Shown: positions 13,322 to 24,476 of the stretch, piece after piece
How the letters are laid out: each line of letters begins with the position of its first letter
Position numbering within the stretch: position 1 is the stretch's first letter
From: Argentina anserina
Lineage: Eukaryota; Streptophyta; Magnoliopsida; Rosales; Rosaceae
Direction of reading: 5' to 3'
Length of the DNA stretch: 64,000 nt
NCBI RefSeq assembly: GCF_933775445.1
Contig: NC_065876.1
Location: 10,602,001 to 10,666,000, forward strand
Made by a program: the position numbers and the translations under genes
The notes under the pieces: model-generated
What the model saw: only the letters and a program-made list of their open reading frames with translations
The model's database searches: none
Told to the model about the DNA's origin: nothing

Positions 13322-13657
13322 TAAATGGCTTTATCTCCTTCTGGGTTTCAATCACAATCAATTTGTTTACTTGGGCTTGATTAGTTCTTGTTAATTTATG
13401 TTGTTGTCTGTGTTTTATATCTTGGATTCTTGGATTAATAGGATATGAGGAACTCAGATGTGTAGGTTGTCTAGTCGTAGGCAGTAGGTTCTATGATTTT
13501 GGATTTCTAGTTATATCATGAAGAACCTATGATTCTGGTTAGTTGGTCTTGGATATGAGGAACTGAGGAATTGAGGAACTCGGGCACAATTGACACTTGA
13601 AAGCATGTGGACATATAAATAAGTTTATAACATCACTAAGAGGATCTCTCTTTTTAG

Positions 13658-13772
13658 TTCTTTTTTGGCGTCTCTTCTAATTGGGGGATATGCATGCATT
13701 GATGAAATTGATGGTGCAGGGATGAACTTGATGGATATAAAGGAATGGACTTGGTCTAAAGTACTATTAGAG
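13658..13772 (+). pseudogene. Xylulose kinase single-exon fragment
   Basis: Translation gives SFLASLLIGGYACIDEIDG followed by AGMNLMDIKEWTWSK. I recognise this as the conserved FGGY-kinase segment of plant D-xylulose kinases (the 'ASLLIG-YA-ID--DAAGMNLMDI' region). The piece has intact splice borders: TTTTTAG before 13,658 and GAG|GTCTGTG at 13,772. No other kinase exon is visible on either side, and a hAT-like element begins 170 bp downstream. The functional enzyme phosphorylates xylulose in the cytosol; this fragment cannot. It is best read as gene debris or a transposon-captured exon. The alternative, one exon of a heavily interrupted gene, is less likely. Confidence 0.6.
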
Positions 13773-13941
13773 GTCTGTGATTATCACAGTAATCATCTGA
13801 TCACTCCTTTTGTGATCCATTCTAAGTTGTTGCCTTGCTTAAATAATTTTTTTCTAAGAGTGCTATAATCAGTAGATTCCATTCTCAGTTTTGTTACCTC
13901 AGAGCTTGTCCAATTTGACACTAGTTTGCCTCATTACAGAC

Positions 13942-14428
13942 CAATGTTTTTAAAGACGAAAGCGAAGGCAATTAGGGGTCGCCTCGTTAAAAAGAAGCCT
14001 CAAGGCGATAAGGCGACCGCCTTTCCAACAATGATTATTTTAATTAAATACATAGAAATATAATTTAATGTATATAAATAATATTTTTTATTTAAAATAT
14101 GGTGTGATTTGAATGAAAATTTGGGGAAAAACTCAGCCCAAACAAAAACTCATGAGATAAGTCCACAAGATGTTTGAATTGGCCCAAAAGAGAGTTTAAA
14201 TAGAAAAGTTGTCGTTTGACGTCGGTGTTGACGAAAAGAACGAAAAAAACCCAGAAAAGTAGAAGATGATCTTCCACCTCACGCCGCATCAGTTGTTGCC
14301 TTCTCCAAAAACGACCGCCCCGTCGCTTTTTCATTTGCTTTTCCAGCAACTCCCCAGGTTTGGACAAGCGAGGCATTTTGCCGTCGCCTTGCACCGGCAA
14401 TGCCTCGGCGTCGCTTTTGAAAACACTG
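13942..14428. mobile_element. Non-autonomous hAT-like element, 487 bp
   Basis: Left end CAATGTTTTTAAAGACG and the reverse complement of the right end (CAGTGTTTTCAAAAGCGACG) form imperfect terminal inverted repeats with a GCGAAGGC/GCCGAGGC inner block. Flanks are TTACAGAC and TTACAGTG, an 8-bp duplication with two changes at its 3' end. No transposase is encoded. The ends match the element at 36,746 (CAAGGTTCTAAAAA), so both belong to one family. Confidence 0.65.
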
Positions 14429-15149
14429 TTACAGTGACACGACCCGCCCCAAAAATGTACCATACTTTCGAGGCAAATCGTGCGGGGACCACTATCAAAA
14501 GAGATTTACCAAAATTTCGGCATAGTCTCCCCTGAAAAGTAGCCAACCCTACCTGCATGAAAATGACACTTCTAATATCTCAAAACCACCCTGAACTCCC
14601 GGAGCCATCTGCTCCTCCAGTCAAAACGGACTCCACAACATTTAGACAAATTCAAGCATCAACAATAAAAATTCTCAACCTATAACATTCATAAAAACGT
14701 CCATTTCGCTATGAGACGTTAGGACATAAGATATCAATCGATCCCTGGAGCTTTCCGCTCCTCTTACCATAACCTCCCAACCCATGTTACGACCACCAAA
14801 GTCGTCATTTAACATAATATATAATTCCTGAAATAAATTCTAAAATCCCGGAACTATCTAATCAATTTAGGGGATTTCTCAATCTCGAATAATCATTCGG
14901 CAAATAATAATAGAATAGCCCCGCTAGTCAAACTAATAACTCAATACACAACTGGACTAGCCCCGCTAATCAACTAATAATAATTAGAGATAGCTAGAAA
15001 CTGACTAGCCCCGCTAGTCAACTAAATGACAACGTCCTACAATAGGCCCCCGGCCAAAATATATATACATAACAAATCTCAGGTTTTCAATACCGTCACG
15101 TTACATTCACGGAGAGGGTATTGAATCATCCTATCCTAGCCGGCTATAT

Positions 15150-15455
15150 ATCTTCGCCTCTCAGGCGGCATCGCCCACCAGGCGGAAAAACGATATCATG
15201 TAACCTCGCCCCTCGGGCGGCATCGCCCTCAGGCGGAATAATACTATCAAGTAACCTCGCCCCTCGGGCGGCATCGCCCTCAGGCGGAAAAGTGCTATCG
15301 AGTAACCTTGCCCCTCGGGCGGCATCGCCCTCAGGCGGAAAAGTACTAACAAGTAACCTCGCCCCCGGGCGGCATCGCCCTCTAGGCGGAATAGTGATAT
15401 CACATAACCTCGCCCCTCGGGCGGCATCGCCCTCTAGGCGGAAAAGTAATACAGT
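15150..15455. repeat. 51-bp minisatellite, about 6 copies
   Basis: Units beginning TAACCTCGCCCC start at 15,201, 15,252, 15,303, 15,354 and 15,405, a strict 51-bp period, with a more diverged unit before them. Each holds CGCCCCTCGGGCGG followed by CGCCCTCAGGCGG, that is, two small self-complementary hairpins. The period is a multiple of three, so both strands stay open over several units. Those open frames are a consequence of the repeat and not evidence of a protein. Confidence 0.9.
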
Positions 15456-16386
15456 CTACCAACACAGTCACACAAATAGGTATCATTCATATCCGTTGAT
15501 CATGCCCCTTTTTTGATGTTGCTAAGGAGAGGATACCTGATAGAATGGAATATGATTCCGTTGATCGTGCCTCCTTAATAAGATTAAAGGAAAAGATAAC
15601 GGAATAGGATATAAAATCATTCTTATCCATTGATTGTGCCCCCTTTAACTTAACAAGTTAGAGGAGAGGATACCGGATAAGAATAATTAGAACGAGTACG
15701 GTTCCCAACCGTACGTATAAATCTCAATATGAATATAAATATCACAAATCATGAGAACCCCGTTCCTGGATAAAAATCCACACTTTCCAATTAAATCAAA
15801 TAAGGCGTTATAAACATATATATCTCATATATATATCCAAGTCAGCCAACTATCATTGCACAGCAATTAAATCATATAACGCCCGAAATCACATAAATAA
15901 ATATTCATCCATGCATAAATTTAAATTAACGTCCACTCGTAGCCAGGAACCTAGCCTCAAAATTGAATACTTGCAAGCGTAACCCGATATCTAATCTAAA
16001 ATAATTGTGGCTGCACCCAAACCTTGTTTGGGCTGCCTACGTACCCTTTACCGGGGATCAAGCCATTCGTAGTTCACCTAATATTTAACTAAAATTACTA
16101 TGGACACCCAACACACCGAATTTACTAAATCACTCCTTCCGGCATTTCTAAGCCCATGCACCCTTGCACCGTTAATATCGTAAACCTTTCCCAACCAACA
16201 CACATCAACACAACCATCATCATAATCATCATACACCAAGTATACCATAATCACAACAATCACAATAATCCTTTATACGATAATCTAAATTATCAACAAC
16301 ATACGACAACCAAATTCATCGATTAATATGTCGATAAGTTCATATCGACGAATACTACCCAAAGGAGCAACCCACTGCCCTAACAA

Positions 16387-18098
16387 TAGGGGTGTTAATT
16401 GAAAACCGAAAACCGAAAAAAAAACCGAACCATAACCGAAAAAAACCGAAGAAAAAAAAAACCGCACCAAACCGCAAAAAAACCGCACCAAACCGAAAGA
16501 TTTGGTGTGGTTTTGGTTTGGGACGTTTGGAAACCGAAACCGAACCGAAAAACCGAATATATATATATTATAAAGAAATTATATTATTTATATATATTTT
16601 TAATATACATAATTAAATATGTTATCGATCGAGACCCAAACTTTATCAAAATTCGATGAATTTTTTACCATATCTGTATTTATATATGCTGATCACATCC
16701 GACGGTCGAAATTTCATAATTTGAATTTTAGATATTGGAACCACAACATGTCTACTAATGTGGTATAACTTGTTTAGTGGTCTTTTTGCAAATGTATGCA
16801 GTTGTGAAGCAACTATATCTTATAAATAGAATTTTGCAAATTTGTCCGCATGATGCGTTACATATAGTGAAATATGGTTATAGTAAAAAAATCACATATT
16901 TTCGATAACGTTTGTGTCCCGATCGAGGCGGTCAACCATTTTTACGCTTATTATCCCCTATAGGTAGCCTTATCCCTGGAACGTAAAATTTTTGAAAATT
17001 TTACACGAGCTGCTACATCACATATATGTGAGAGTGTGTGCATGAAAAAATCCACCAAAACTAGTCAAGAAGGAGGGGGTAAGAACAAATTCACTTAATT
17101 AGATGAAATTAAGTTAATGTTGACCACATCGATCGAGACCCAAACTTTATCAAAATTCGGTGAATTGTTTACCATATCTGTATTTATATATGCTGATCAC
17201 ATCCGACAGTCGAAATTTCATAATTTGAATTTTAGATATTGGAACCACAACATGTCTACTAATGTGGTATAACTTGTTTAGTGGTCTTATTGCAAATGTA
17301 TGCAGTTGTGAAGCAACTATATCTTATAAATAGAATTTTGCAAATTTGTCCGCATGATGCGTTACGTATAGTGAAATATGGTTATGGTAAAGAAATCACA
17401 TATTTTCGATAACGTTTGTGTCCCGATCGAGGCGGTCAACCCTTTTTACGCTTATTATCACCTATGGGTGGCCTTATCCATGGAACGTAAAATTTTCGAA
17501 AATTTTACACTAGCTGCTACATCACATATATGTGAGAGTGTGTGCATGAAAAAATCCACCAAAACTAGTCAAGGAGGAGGGGGTAAGAACAAATTCACTT
17601 AATTAGATGAAATTAAGTTAATGTTAACCACATCGATCGAGACCCAAATATTATCAACATTAGATGAATTTTTTACCATATCCTTATTTAAATATGCTGA
17701 TCACATCTGACGGTCAAAATTTAATATTTTGAATTTTAGACATTGGAACCACAACATTCCTACTAATGTGGTATAACTTGTTTAGTGGCTTTTTGCAAAT
17801 GTATGCATTTGTGAAGCAACTATATCTTGTAAATATAATTTTGTAAATCTGTCCGCATGTTCTTTTTATTTCGTTAAGAATCAAGTAATTAGACAAGGAA
17901 AAAACTCCGATTTTCTTTACAAAATAACCGAAAGAAAAACCGATATAAACCAGAGAAAAACCAAACCGAACCAAACCGAACACAATTGGTTTTTTTTTAA
18001 AAAGTGAAAAACCAAACCGAATTAAACCGAATAAATAGAACGGTTTGGTGTTCGGTATCACCTATAAACCGAACCATTCAAACCGATTAACACCCCTA
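16387..18098. mobile_element. Non-autonomous hAT element, 1.7 kb, with 8-bp TSD
   Basis: The ends are perfect inverted repeats TAGGGGTGTTAAT, and the flanks are the identical octamer CCTAACAA (16,379-16,386 and 18,099-18,106). Removing the element rejoins CACTGCCCTAACAA with TGTCACCACG in the surrounding LTR-like repeat. Dozens of AACCGAA words sit just inside both ends, as expected for subterminal transposase-binding repeats of hAT elements. No transposase is encoded; the interior is mostly a 504-bp tandem repeat. Confidence 0.9.
16624..17860. repeat. 504-bp tandem repeat inside the hAT element
   Basis: Units start with ATCGATCGAGACCCAAA at 16,624, 17,128 and 17,632. The first two are nearly identical over the full 504 bp; the third is truncated after about 220 bp and more diverged. 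Each full unit includes the same short frame (around 16,870-17,098 and 17,378-17,602) with words such as FDNVCVPIEAVN. The first copy has a stop in it and no homologue is known to me. Confidence 0.9.
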
Positions 18099-18246
18099 CC
18101 TAACAATGTCACCACGCGCCGCCGGAACAGTGGCGGCGCCGCCACTACCGGCGATCTCCGATCATTACCAAATTTCATCAACACAATCTATACGACATTT
18201 CTAACAACTTTCTAGTTCACATCAACAACCAATTTCAACTTTATAA

Positions 18247-20041
18247 CTATATATAACCTTGATCGACCAAAAACTGCTGCCTTTTTAGCTGCAAAGTCCA
18301 TCTCCCGTGTATTTGTTGACACGAGGGAATAGAAGAATGCATTGTACTTGTCTTTACTCTGCCTTCTTGTCGTCTTGAACCGCCGTGCCATGAAATCTCA
18401 ATGATCACATTCGCCTCTGGAATGTCCAAGGAGTTATCACCCACCTTAGACATGAACACTGTTTACTTCCGGGTTTATTTTGAACTGTTCTAGAATTATT
18501 GTAGTCTCGGCCTGAGAGGTAGCACCATAGATCATAGGTTTTCGGAGCTTGGTCGCATATTCCGTGAGTGTGAAGAGGTTTTCGGAAAAGACAATGATCT
18601 TATCACCGCGGCGCTGCTGCTCATGAAATTGTATAAGAAACTCACACATCCTAAACTTGTTTGGATTCATCAAAGAAAGTGCTTGCTTTCTTTCGTGGGA
18701 GATTTCTTTCTGATAGTACTCCGCAAAGGTCTCTGTCATCTCACACCTTACTTCAGCACACATCACATTTGCAATGTATCCGCGTTTCGCCAAGTCTAAC
18801 CAGTTTGCTTCATACAATTTCGGTCCAATGAGGAAGTTGAGATCTGATATCTCGTCATCTTCTCTCAACAGCGTCGCAGTGAGGCCAAGCTTGCAGTGTG
18901 ATTTGGTGATTTGGATGACATTTCGAAACGACTCGGCAGGAGTTACATGAACCTCATCCATTAAAATCAACCCCCATTGTCGATTTTTTATTTCCTCAAT
19001 AATATTTTTAGACTGTTCGGACCTATTGCTACCACAGCCAAGCATGTTATATGTAGTCACAACCACCACTCCAGCAGCGTTGTCTTTCCGGCGGATTAAC
19101 CGTACCTCTCTTCAGCTTCTTCTTTACAGTCAGATTTGAAACGACAAATCTGTTTATCTTGGATGGTCATCCACAACTTGAACTGATGAACCCACTGATC
19201 AACTGAAACACCATTTGTTGCTATACAAAGGCATCTCTTTCCTATCGTGGAGGCTGCAGAAACACCAACTAGGGATTTTCCTGCGCCGCAAGGTAGTACA
19301 ATGTTACCAGATGGATCTCGCTCTTCCATTCCCAAACATTTTTCCCGAGCTCTTAAACTGATATGGTCGTATCGTCGCGCGTCCTTGGGGCTTTAGTTTA
19401 ATACCAACATCAGGGTTTACATTATCGTTTCTGTAGTCGTACTCCTCCACCATGGGATAGTTCAACCCATCTTGCGAGCAACGTCACATGACATCTGGAA
19501 CCTTTTCAGGATCAATTTCGAATTCTCTGCCATTATTTGTTATACTACTAACTTTTGCTTCAAATATAATTCTATACTTAAGCAATGTGATCAGTACCTC
19601 CGGGAATGTGGATTCCACAAAGTACCGATTGTTCTGGAGGACCAGCTTAGCTTTTCCGCAGTTAGAAGCAAAAGAATGAATGAAATCAATGAGTTCTTTC
19701 ACTAGCTTGATCTTCGAGAGCTTATTCAAAACAGAAATAGTGGACTCTGTTTTGAGACCACTTGAGGCAGCCGCACACAATGACTCCGGGGTCAAGTTAT
19801 ACTCGTGGATCAACTGTGCCCTGCGAACTGGTTCGGCGACGCCAATAAGAAAATCGTGAGCGTGTTCGTAAAAAACCGAGCTTCCTTCCAAGATTACTCG
19901 ACCATTAGGACAAACCCACAGAGGCCGATTGGGGTGGCCGGGCTTCCATTCTGATTCGCTGTAGTCAAATTGTTCGCTATCGTCGTCATAAGAGAGCTTG
20001 CGTTTTTACTAGATCGGTCTCCCATTATCACCGTGCCCCAT
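18247..20041 (-). pseudogene. Processed pseudogene of XPB/ERCC3-type TFIIH helicase
   Basis: The functional protein is the 3'-5' DNA helicase/translocase of TFIIH, needed for promoter opening and nucleotide excision repair. From the ATG at 20,041 the order matches plant XPB without any intron: acidic N-terminus, 'FLIGVAEPVRRAQLIHEYNL', 'YFVESTFPEVL', Walker A '[11 protein letters not shown]', 'VVVTTYNML', DEVH box 'LMDEVHVTPAESF', 'SHCKLGLTATL', 'LIGPKLYEANWLDL', 'KPMIYGATS', 'SKVGDNSLDIPEANVII', 'KRQQFLVDQGY'. It is broken by tandem stops TAG TAA at codons 11-12, a TGA after PDVM (19,484), frameshifts before Walker A, after CRFKSD and near 18,450, and loss of the stretch after GGSRRQE that normally carries helicase motif VI (QRLGRILR). 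Lack of introns indicates a retrocopy. No poly(A) tract is seen; the 3' end meets an LTR-like repeat. Confidence 0.92.
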
Positions 20042-20154
20042 TGATTTTGTCTTTGATCTGCAAAATTCTCAGAACCGATGAGATTGAATATAAGTACTCA
20101 CGCATTGTATGATATATGTAGAGAAGCAGAATCCCTAACAATATAAGTTCTCAC

Positions 20155-20485
20155 TTATTGGCTACAGACGTCGCACGGTGCCGATTCGGCGATTTCAGCC
20201 ACCGGCGACGCGTAACTACGGCGCCGACCAGCATAGCCGCACTCTCCTTCTCCTGACGCTCATGTCTGTACTGGCTGACGTGGGGCGGCCGGAATCTCGA
20301 AATTTCAAGTTTCTAGGCACCGTGCAGAGATTTTGAAATTCCGACCGGAGTTGTTGAAACACAGACATGAGCGCCGAGAGGAGAGGAGTGCGGCTGTGCT
20401 GGTCAACGCCGTCGTTGAGCGTCGCCGGTGGTCGGAATCACCAAATCGACATCGTACGGACGGTGCGGACGTCCGCAACTGAGAA
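20155..20485. mobile_element. Foldback element next to (TA)n, GC-rich family
   Basis: An imperfect palindrome: the left arm has 'CGGCGATTTCAGCCACCGG', 'GCATAGCCGCACTCTCC' and 'CTCATGTCTGTACTGG'. The right arm carries the inverse order, with 'ACACAGACATGAGCG', 'GAGTGCGGCTGTGCTGG' and 'CGCCGGTGGTCGGAATC'. It ends in a GGACGTCCG word and is followed by a (TA)n tract at 20,491. The same family occurs three times at 48.4-49.4 kb. Confidence 0.7.
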
Positions 20486-20499
20486 TGAATTTATATATA

Positions 20500-23400
20500 T
20501 ATATATAATAACATTAGTAAACAAAAAAACAGAATTTTCATAAAAGTACACAAAAATTAATATTGAATTCTTGTAACAAAAAAAGTGATATTGAATTCTA
20601 CGAATAGAGGGATATAGGTCCACCGCTTATGGAATCTCTTATTCAACCTTAAAATAATTTCCAAATAAAAAGAAAGCACACGTATTTTACTAATGAAACA
20701 GAATACGTACAACATACGATGCCATTACTTGCCCCTAATCGCCCACTGAAGCATTACTCTCATGCATACTTCTACTTTGCAATGATACTCTACCATATCG
20801 ATCTAGCGAAGGACCAGAACATTATATACCACGTTTTTCTTGATCATTAAGAAGTTTCCATGACCTAATCTAACTCATATAAAGCAATTCATACTCTTTG
20901 ACCTAGCTAGTTTTATTAATGAACGTAGTCGCATGGCTTTTGATGTATGTTAATTAGTTTCATATTGTTACTTCATATTGCATATACAGTAATTGGGTTA
21001 CCAATTTATTTTACTGTAGCTTTACTCCAACTAACCATATGCAATCACTATCAGCCAACGTACTCAACTACATGCGATCAACATGCATGTAGTTTAAGCT
21101 TCACATGTACTGATCCCGACTTAATCAGTGAGTGAAAGTAAGTGCGCTTAAATCACTGTATGTACATATTAATTGCTGTTAATATATATGTAAATCGATC
21201 TGATTGAAGCTAAATACAAGATTTGTCTGATCTGGTTAAATCTACGGAGAGATGCCTAGTACGTTTAGATGAATAACTGAACATAATGATCATTGAGAAA
21301 TAAAAAAAATTGAAACATAGTGTTAGTGAAGCCATAAAGAAAAGGGTTGGAACAAATTAAACTCGGCCATGGAGAAGTTTTTTTTTTCTTTTTGGTAATA
21401 AAATGATGAAGGTCATATGAAGAACCAAGAACGTAACCATTTGTGTACATTATTTTCAAAGGAATCTATGTCTCTTTTAACTCTTAATTATGGCCTCTTA
21501 TGGGGTATATATATATATATGCACCTATAGCATACAAAGATTTGAATAACTGATAGTAAAAGCATTCCATGCATGCTGTTGTTCAAACTCAAGAGAGGGA
21601 ATTTTTGCTTTCGAAACTCGAAACATTTAGAAATAAAAGTGATTGTTTTTTTCTTCTTTTAATCTCAGGAAACAAAGTCAATAAATTCGCTAGCTGGGCA
21701 CCATGCGAAAGAGAACATTATCGTTGGCCGAAAACTAATTCTGTGAAATGCCCGGGCCGTGTACTTCTCATTAAGTTTCGGAAGAGGGAGAGAGATCAGC
21801 ATCCGATCTCATCAAGTGTCTCCCGGTTCACTATCTTCTTTTCAGGCTTTCAGCTGCATGTACTTTTCCCATAAACTTCATTAGAAAATTAGATTTAAAA
21901 GATCATCTATTATGATAAATGACTTACTCCCAAGTGGCGAGGCCGGGACTGAAAACGCGATTGGAACGGAACTACATTTTTTTTAGGAGGGGAACTGGAC
22001 TAAATTAGGCCGTTTGTATATAAAAAGTTCTGGTTCCACGATTTTTCGATCTCTCTACTCTACCCCAAGTTGCAACTAACTAGAATGTGACATAGGATGC
22101 TGCCATCATTTATCAAATCACTAGTCATTTCAATTCGACCTTAAATTTTCCAACTGTGTGGGGATAACTGTTCTACACTTCATCTATACCTATACAATTT
22201 AACTTTAATAAATAAATATTCAATAAATTAATAACCTCGCTTAAGTAATAATTTTTTTCGGTCTCGACTCGAGACTAATGTATATTATTAAGAACGTCGC
22301 TAAATGCATAAGATAATAATTTTTTTAAAATCTCTATAGGTCCCGTCGAATATATAAAATAATAATTAATGTAATAAAATTAAAAACAAATCAGTTAAAA
22401 TGATTAATAATTGATCAAATAAAAAAATAGTGAATAAAATTCATAATAAAAATTAAGGAAAGTAATTATTTAAACTTATCATTTTAAAGTTACTTTTAAG
22501 CATAAAATTATACCAAATTTAGAAAATGAATAAATATATAGTCCTAGTTAAAATAGACATAGTAGTAAAACTAAATGATTATGATCAATTCAGCTGAAAT
22601 AACAACAAAATTCTGTATAAATTAATAATTTATTAATTTATTGATAAATGAATAAATTATTTATTTATCAATAATACAATAATCATGTTAAAGTAATAAT
22701 TTATTTTGGTCCTAACATTATTTATTTATAGAGGTTTTATAGTATAATTCAAAAAAGAAAAGAAAACTCTCAACTTTTTATTTTATCTGTCTAGCAGTTA
22801 TTGATCATACGTACATTTATGCTGGGTTTCTATATATCAAAAGGTTATGATTTAAGAGCCTCTTTTAGAAAATGTGTATTCCGATTGTTTTCTTCCTTAA
22901 ATGAACTAATAATTGATGCCTTTAATAAATGAAGAATCTATTTCCTTTTTCTTTTTTAATTATGAGTTGTGACTGTAAGACTTTGACATCAATGATATTT
23001 TGTTCCCAGATACACAAAAGTACTTTGAAAGCAATGCTTCGATCTCTTAGTTAATTGCCTTCGCAAATCATTAAAATTACTGGTGAAAATATAAATCTAA
23101 TGTGTTTTTTGCTTGTATTATATGAATTTGTGTAAATCCTTCTATTACAAATTACGGCCTTACAAATTAATCATTGTATCCAACCATTGAACCATGCATA
23201 TGATTAATTACTCCGATCCATAAAACAAGCAAACTGTATGTGGTCCAAAATACAAAAGAAATCTATTAATTATATGTCGTAACTAAAGCGAGAGATATGC
23301 ACTAATCATATTTTATTTATTTATAATTCTATTTAGAATGGTCGATCTGGCATTTCGATCCATACAGTAATTCATGCAATCATGCATAGTGTATAAAACT
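20500..23400. other. Intergenic, AT-rich, upstream of nothing coding
   Basis: About 2.9 kb, very AT-rich at 22,140-22,780. Short open frames (20,947-21,135; 21,569-21,874) have no recognisable motif. It follows the 3' end of the ERF gene, so its right end may hold that gene's 3' untranslated region. Confidence 0.4.
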
Positions 23401-23401
23401 A

Positions 23402-23515
23402 TAATAGGAATTGAACTGTGAGTGATCCTGTAGCTCCAGTGCGTAGTGATCGAGAGGGATTATTTACCGTCAAGGCCATAGTTCGAATTCCTTCTCCGTT
23501 CCCTCGATCATCTTT
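23402..23515 (+). repeat. tRNA-derived SINE-like sequence
   Basis: 'TGTAGCTCCAGTGCGTAG' resembles an RNA polymerase III A box, and about 50 bp later 'AGTTCGAATTCC' matches the B box (GGTTCGANTCC) at most positions. The spacing fits a tRNA-like head. No poly(A) tail or flanking duplication was found, so it may be a fragment. Confidence 0.4.
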
Positions 23516-23630
23516 GCTTCCGGATTTGAGCTCTAGCCAATGTACTCCAAAGACCAAACCGCAGCGTCAGCTAATCCGGCGCGGCGGTTGTTGACAGCGC
23601 GCTGACAACACGAAATATATATTGTGCTCT

Positions 23631-24314
23631 TTAATCCCAGAAGAAAGACTCTTCAATTCCGAGACTTGTATCCATCAGATCGGTTCTAGCGAGCTGCCAC
23701 ATCGCAACCGGAAAGTTGTACTCATGGTCACCGTGGTGACGCACAACATCTAACTGCAGATCAGGGAGGTCATAAAATGTGTCATCGTTATGTTCATCTG
23801 AAAATGGTGAAGACGTTAATGAATTTTGACCCGGCCGGGCTTCTTCCGCTTCTTGAGGTTCATGGCTACTGATGCAGTTAGAGTAGCTAAGAGCAGCCGC
23901 TTTCGCCGCAGCAGCTTGGATGTCCTTCGGCGATGAGCTAGCTGGACGCGGAAGCTCCTCAGCTAGCTCAGGGAAGTTTAAATAGGCTGACCGGCCTTTG
24001 ATCGTCAGAGCCGCTACGTCATGAGCTCGAGCTGCCATTTCGGGTGTCTCAAATGTCCCGAGCCATATTCTCGACTTCTTTCTCGGCTCTCTGATTTCTG
24101 ATACCCATTTCCCCCATTCACGCCTTCGAACGCCTCTATACATTGAATGCTGCTTACTACCTTCTTCACTCCCATCGCTCTTTGCTCTTTTCTCGTTTCC
24201 GTTTCCGACTACTTGCTGCTTATTCGCTCTGTTACACTTCTTCCCCGCTTCACATTCTGCAGAGCTGGTTGAACCAAGAGAAGAGGTAGTGGTGGTTGAT
24301 TGCTCTTCTTCCAT
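23631..24314 (-). CDS. DREB-type AP2/ERF transcription factor (A-4/TINY-like)
   Basis: Intronless, 227 residues from the ATG at 24,314; the open frame could extend to 24,353 only through a GTG codon. The AP2 DNA-binding domain is at residues 59-116 ('[19 protein letters not shown]', '[20 protein letters not shown]', '[11 protein letters not shown]'). The 'WVSEIRE' stretch holds the Val and Glu that typify DREB proteins, which bind DRE/CRT (CCGAC) elements. A Lys/Arg-rich segment before the domain may help nuclear import. An alanine-rich helix ([11 protein letters not shown]) and an acidic C-terminus ending EESFFWD follow, as in many group A-4 proteins that regulate abiotic-stress or growth genes. 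Family placement is firm; the exact orthologue (ERF034-ERF043/TINY group) is not settled. It is the only intact gene in the left 40 kb. Confidence 0.93.
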   Translation of the reverse strand: MEEEQSTTTTSSLGSTSSAECEAGKKCNRANKQQVVGNGNEKRAKSDGSEEGSKQHSMYRGVRRREWGKWVSEIREPRKKSRIWLGTFETPEMAARAHDVAALTIKGRSAYLNFPELAEELPRPASSSPKDIQAAAAKAAALSYSNCISSHEPQEAEEARPGQNSLTSSPFSDEHNDDTFYDLPDLQLDVVRHHGDHEYNFPVAMWQLARTDLMDTSLGIEESFFWD

Positions 24315-24353
24315 TGTGAAGAAAGGTGTGGTGTGGAGTGTTAATTTCTTCAC

Positions 24354-24366
24354 TTATATATAAGAA
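24354..24366 (-). promoter_or_regulatory. TATA box of the ERF gene
   Basis: CTTATATATAAG lies about 40-50 bp upstream of the ATG on the minus strand. Transcription about 30 bp downstream would leave a very short leader, which supports the ATG at 24,314 as the true start. Confidence 0.6.
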
Positions 24367-24476
24367 AGTATGTGCGCGACAAAATTAATGCAATTAATGG
24401 GACCAAACCAGTGAAGGGTACGCTATAATTGAGTGGTTTTAATTTAACTATCACATATTTACAAGTATTTGTAAAG

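Larger units (their letters stand above)
14437..18243 (-). repeat. LTR-retrotransposon-like repeat interrupted by a hAT element
   Basis: Before the hAT insertion this was a block of about 2.1 kb. Its recognisable words are 'ACACGACCCGCCCC' at the left edge, 'TACGTACCCTTTACCGGGG' near 16,040, and a GC-rich 'GCCGCCGGAACAGTGGCGGC' near 18,120. I associate these with large plant Ty3/gypsy-type LTRs read in reverse. No gag or pol frame is present. It abuts the 3' end of the XPB pseudogene at about 18,245, which it may have truncated. Element class and both boundaries are inference. Confidence 0.4.

Noticed and set aside
15150..15455. CRISPR-like array
   Set aside because: Units are contiguous 51-bp near-identical copies with no unique spacers, and the genome is plant nuclear.
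15121..15516. 131-codon and 88-codon open frames on opposite strands with a repeated 17-residue unit
   Set aside because: They are produced by the 51-bp minisatellite, whose period is a multiple of three; no known protein pattern and the host is a repeat.
17378..17602. 74-codon open frame in the hAT element
   Set aside because: It is part of the 504-bp repeat; the first repeat copy has a stop in the same frame, so it is not maintained.
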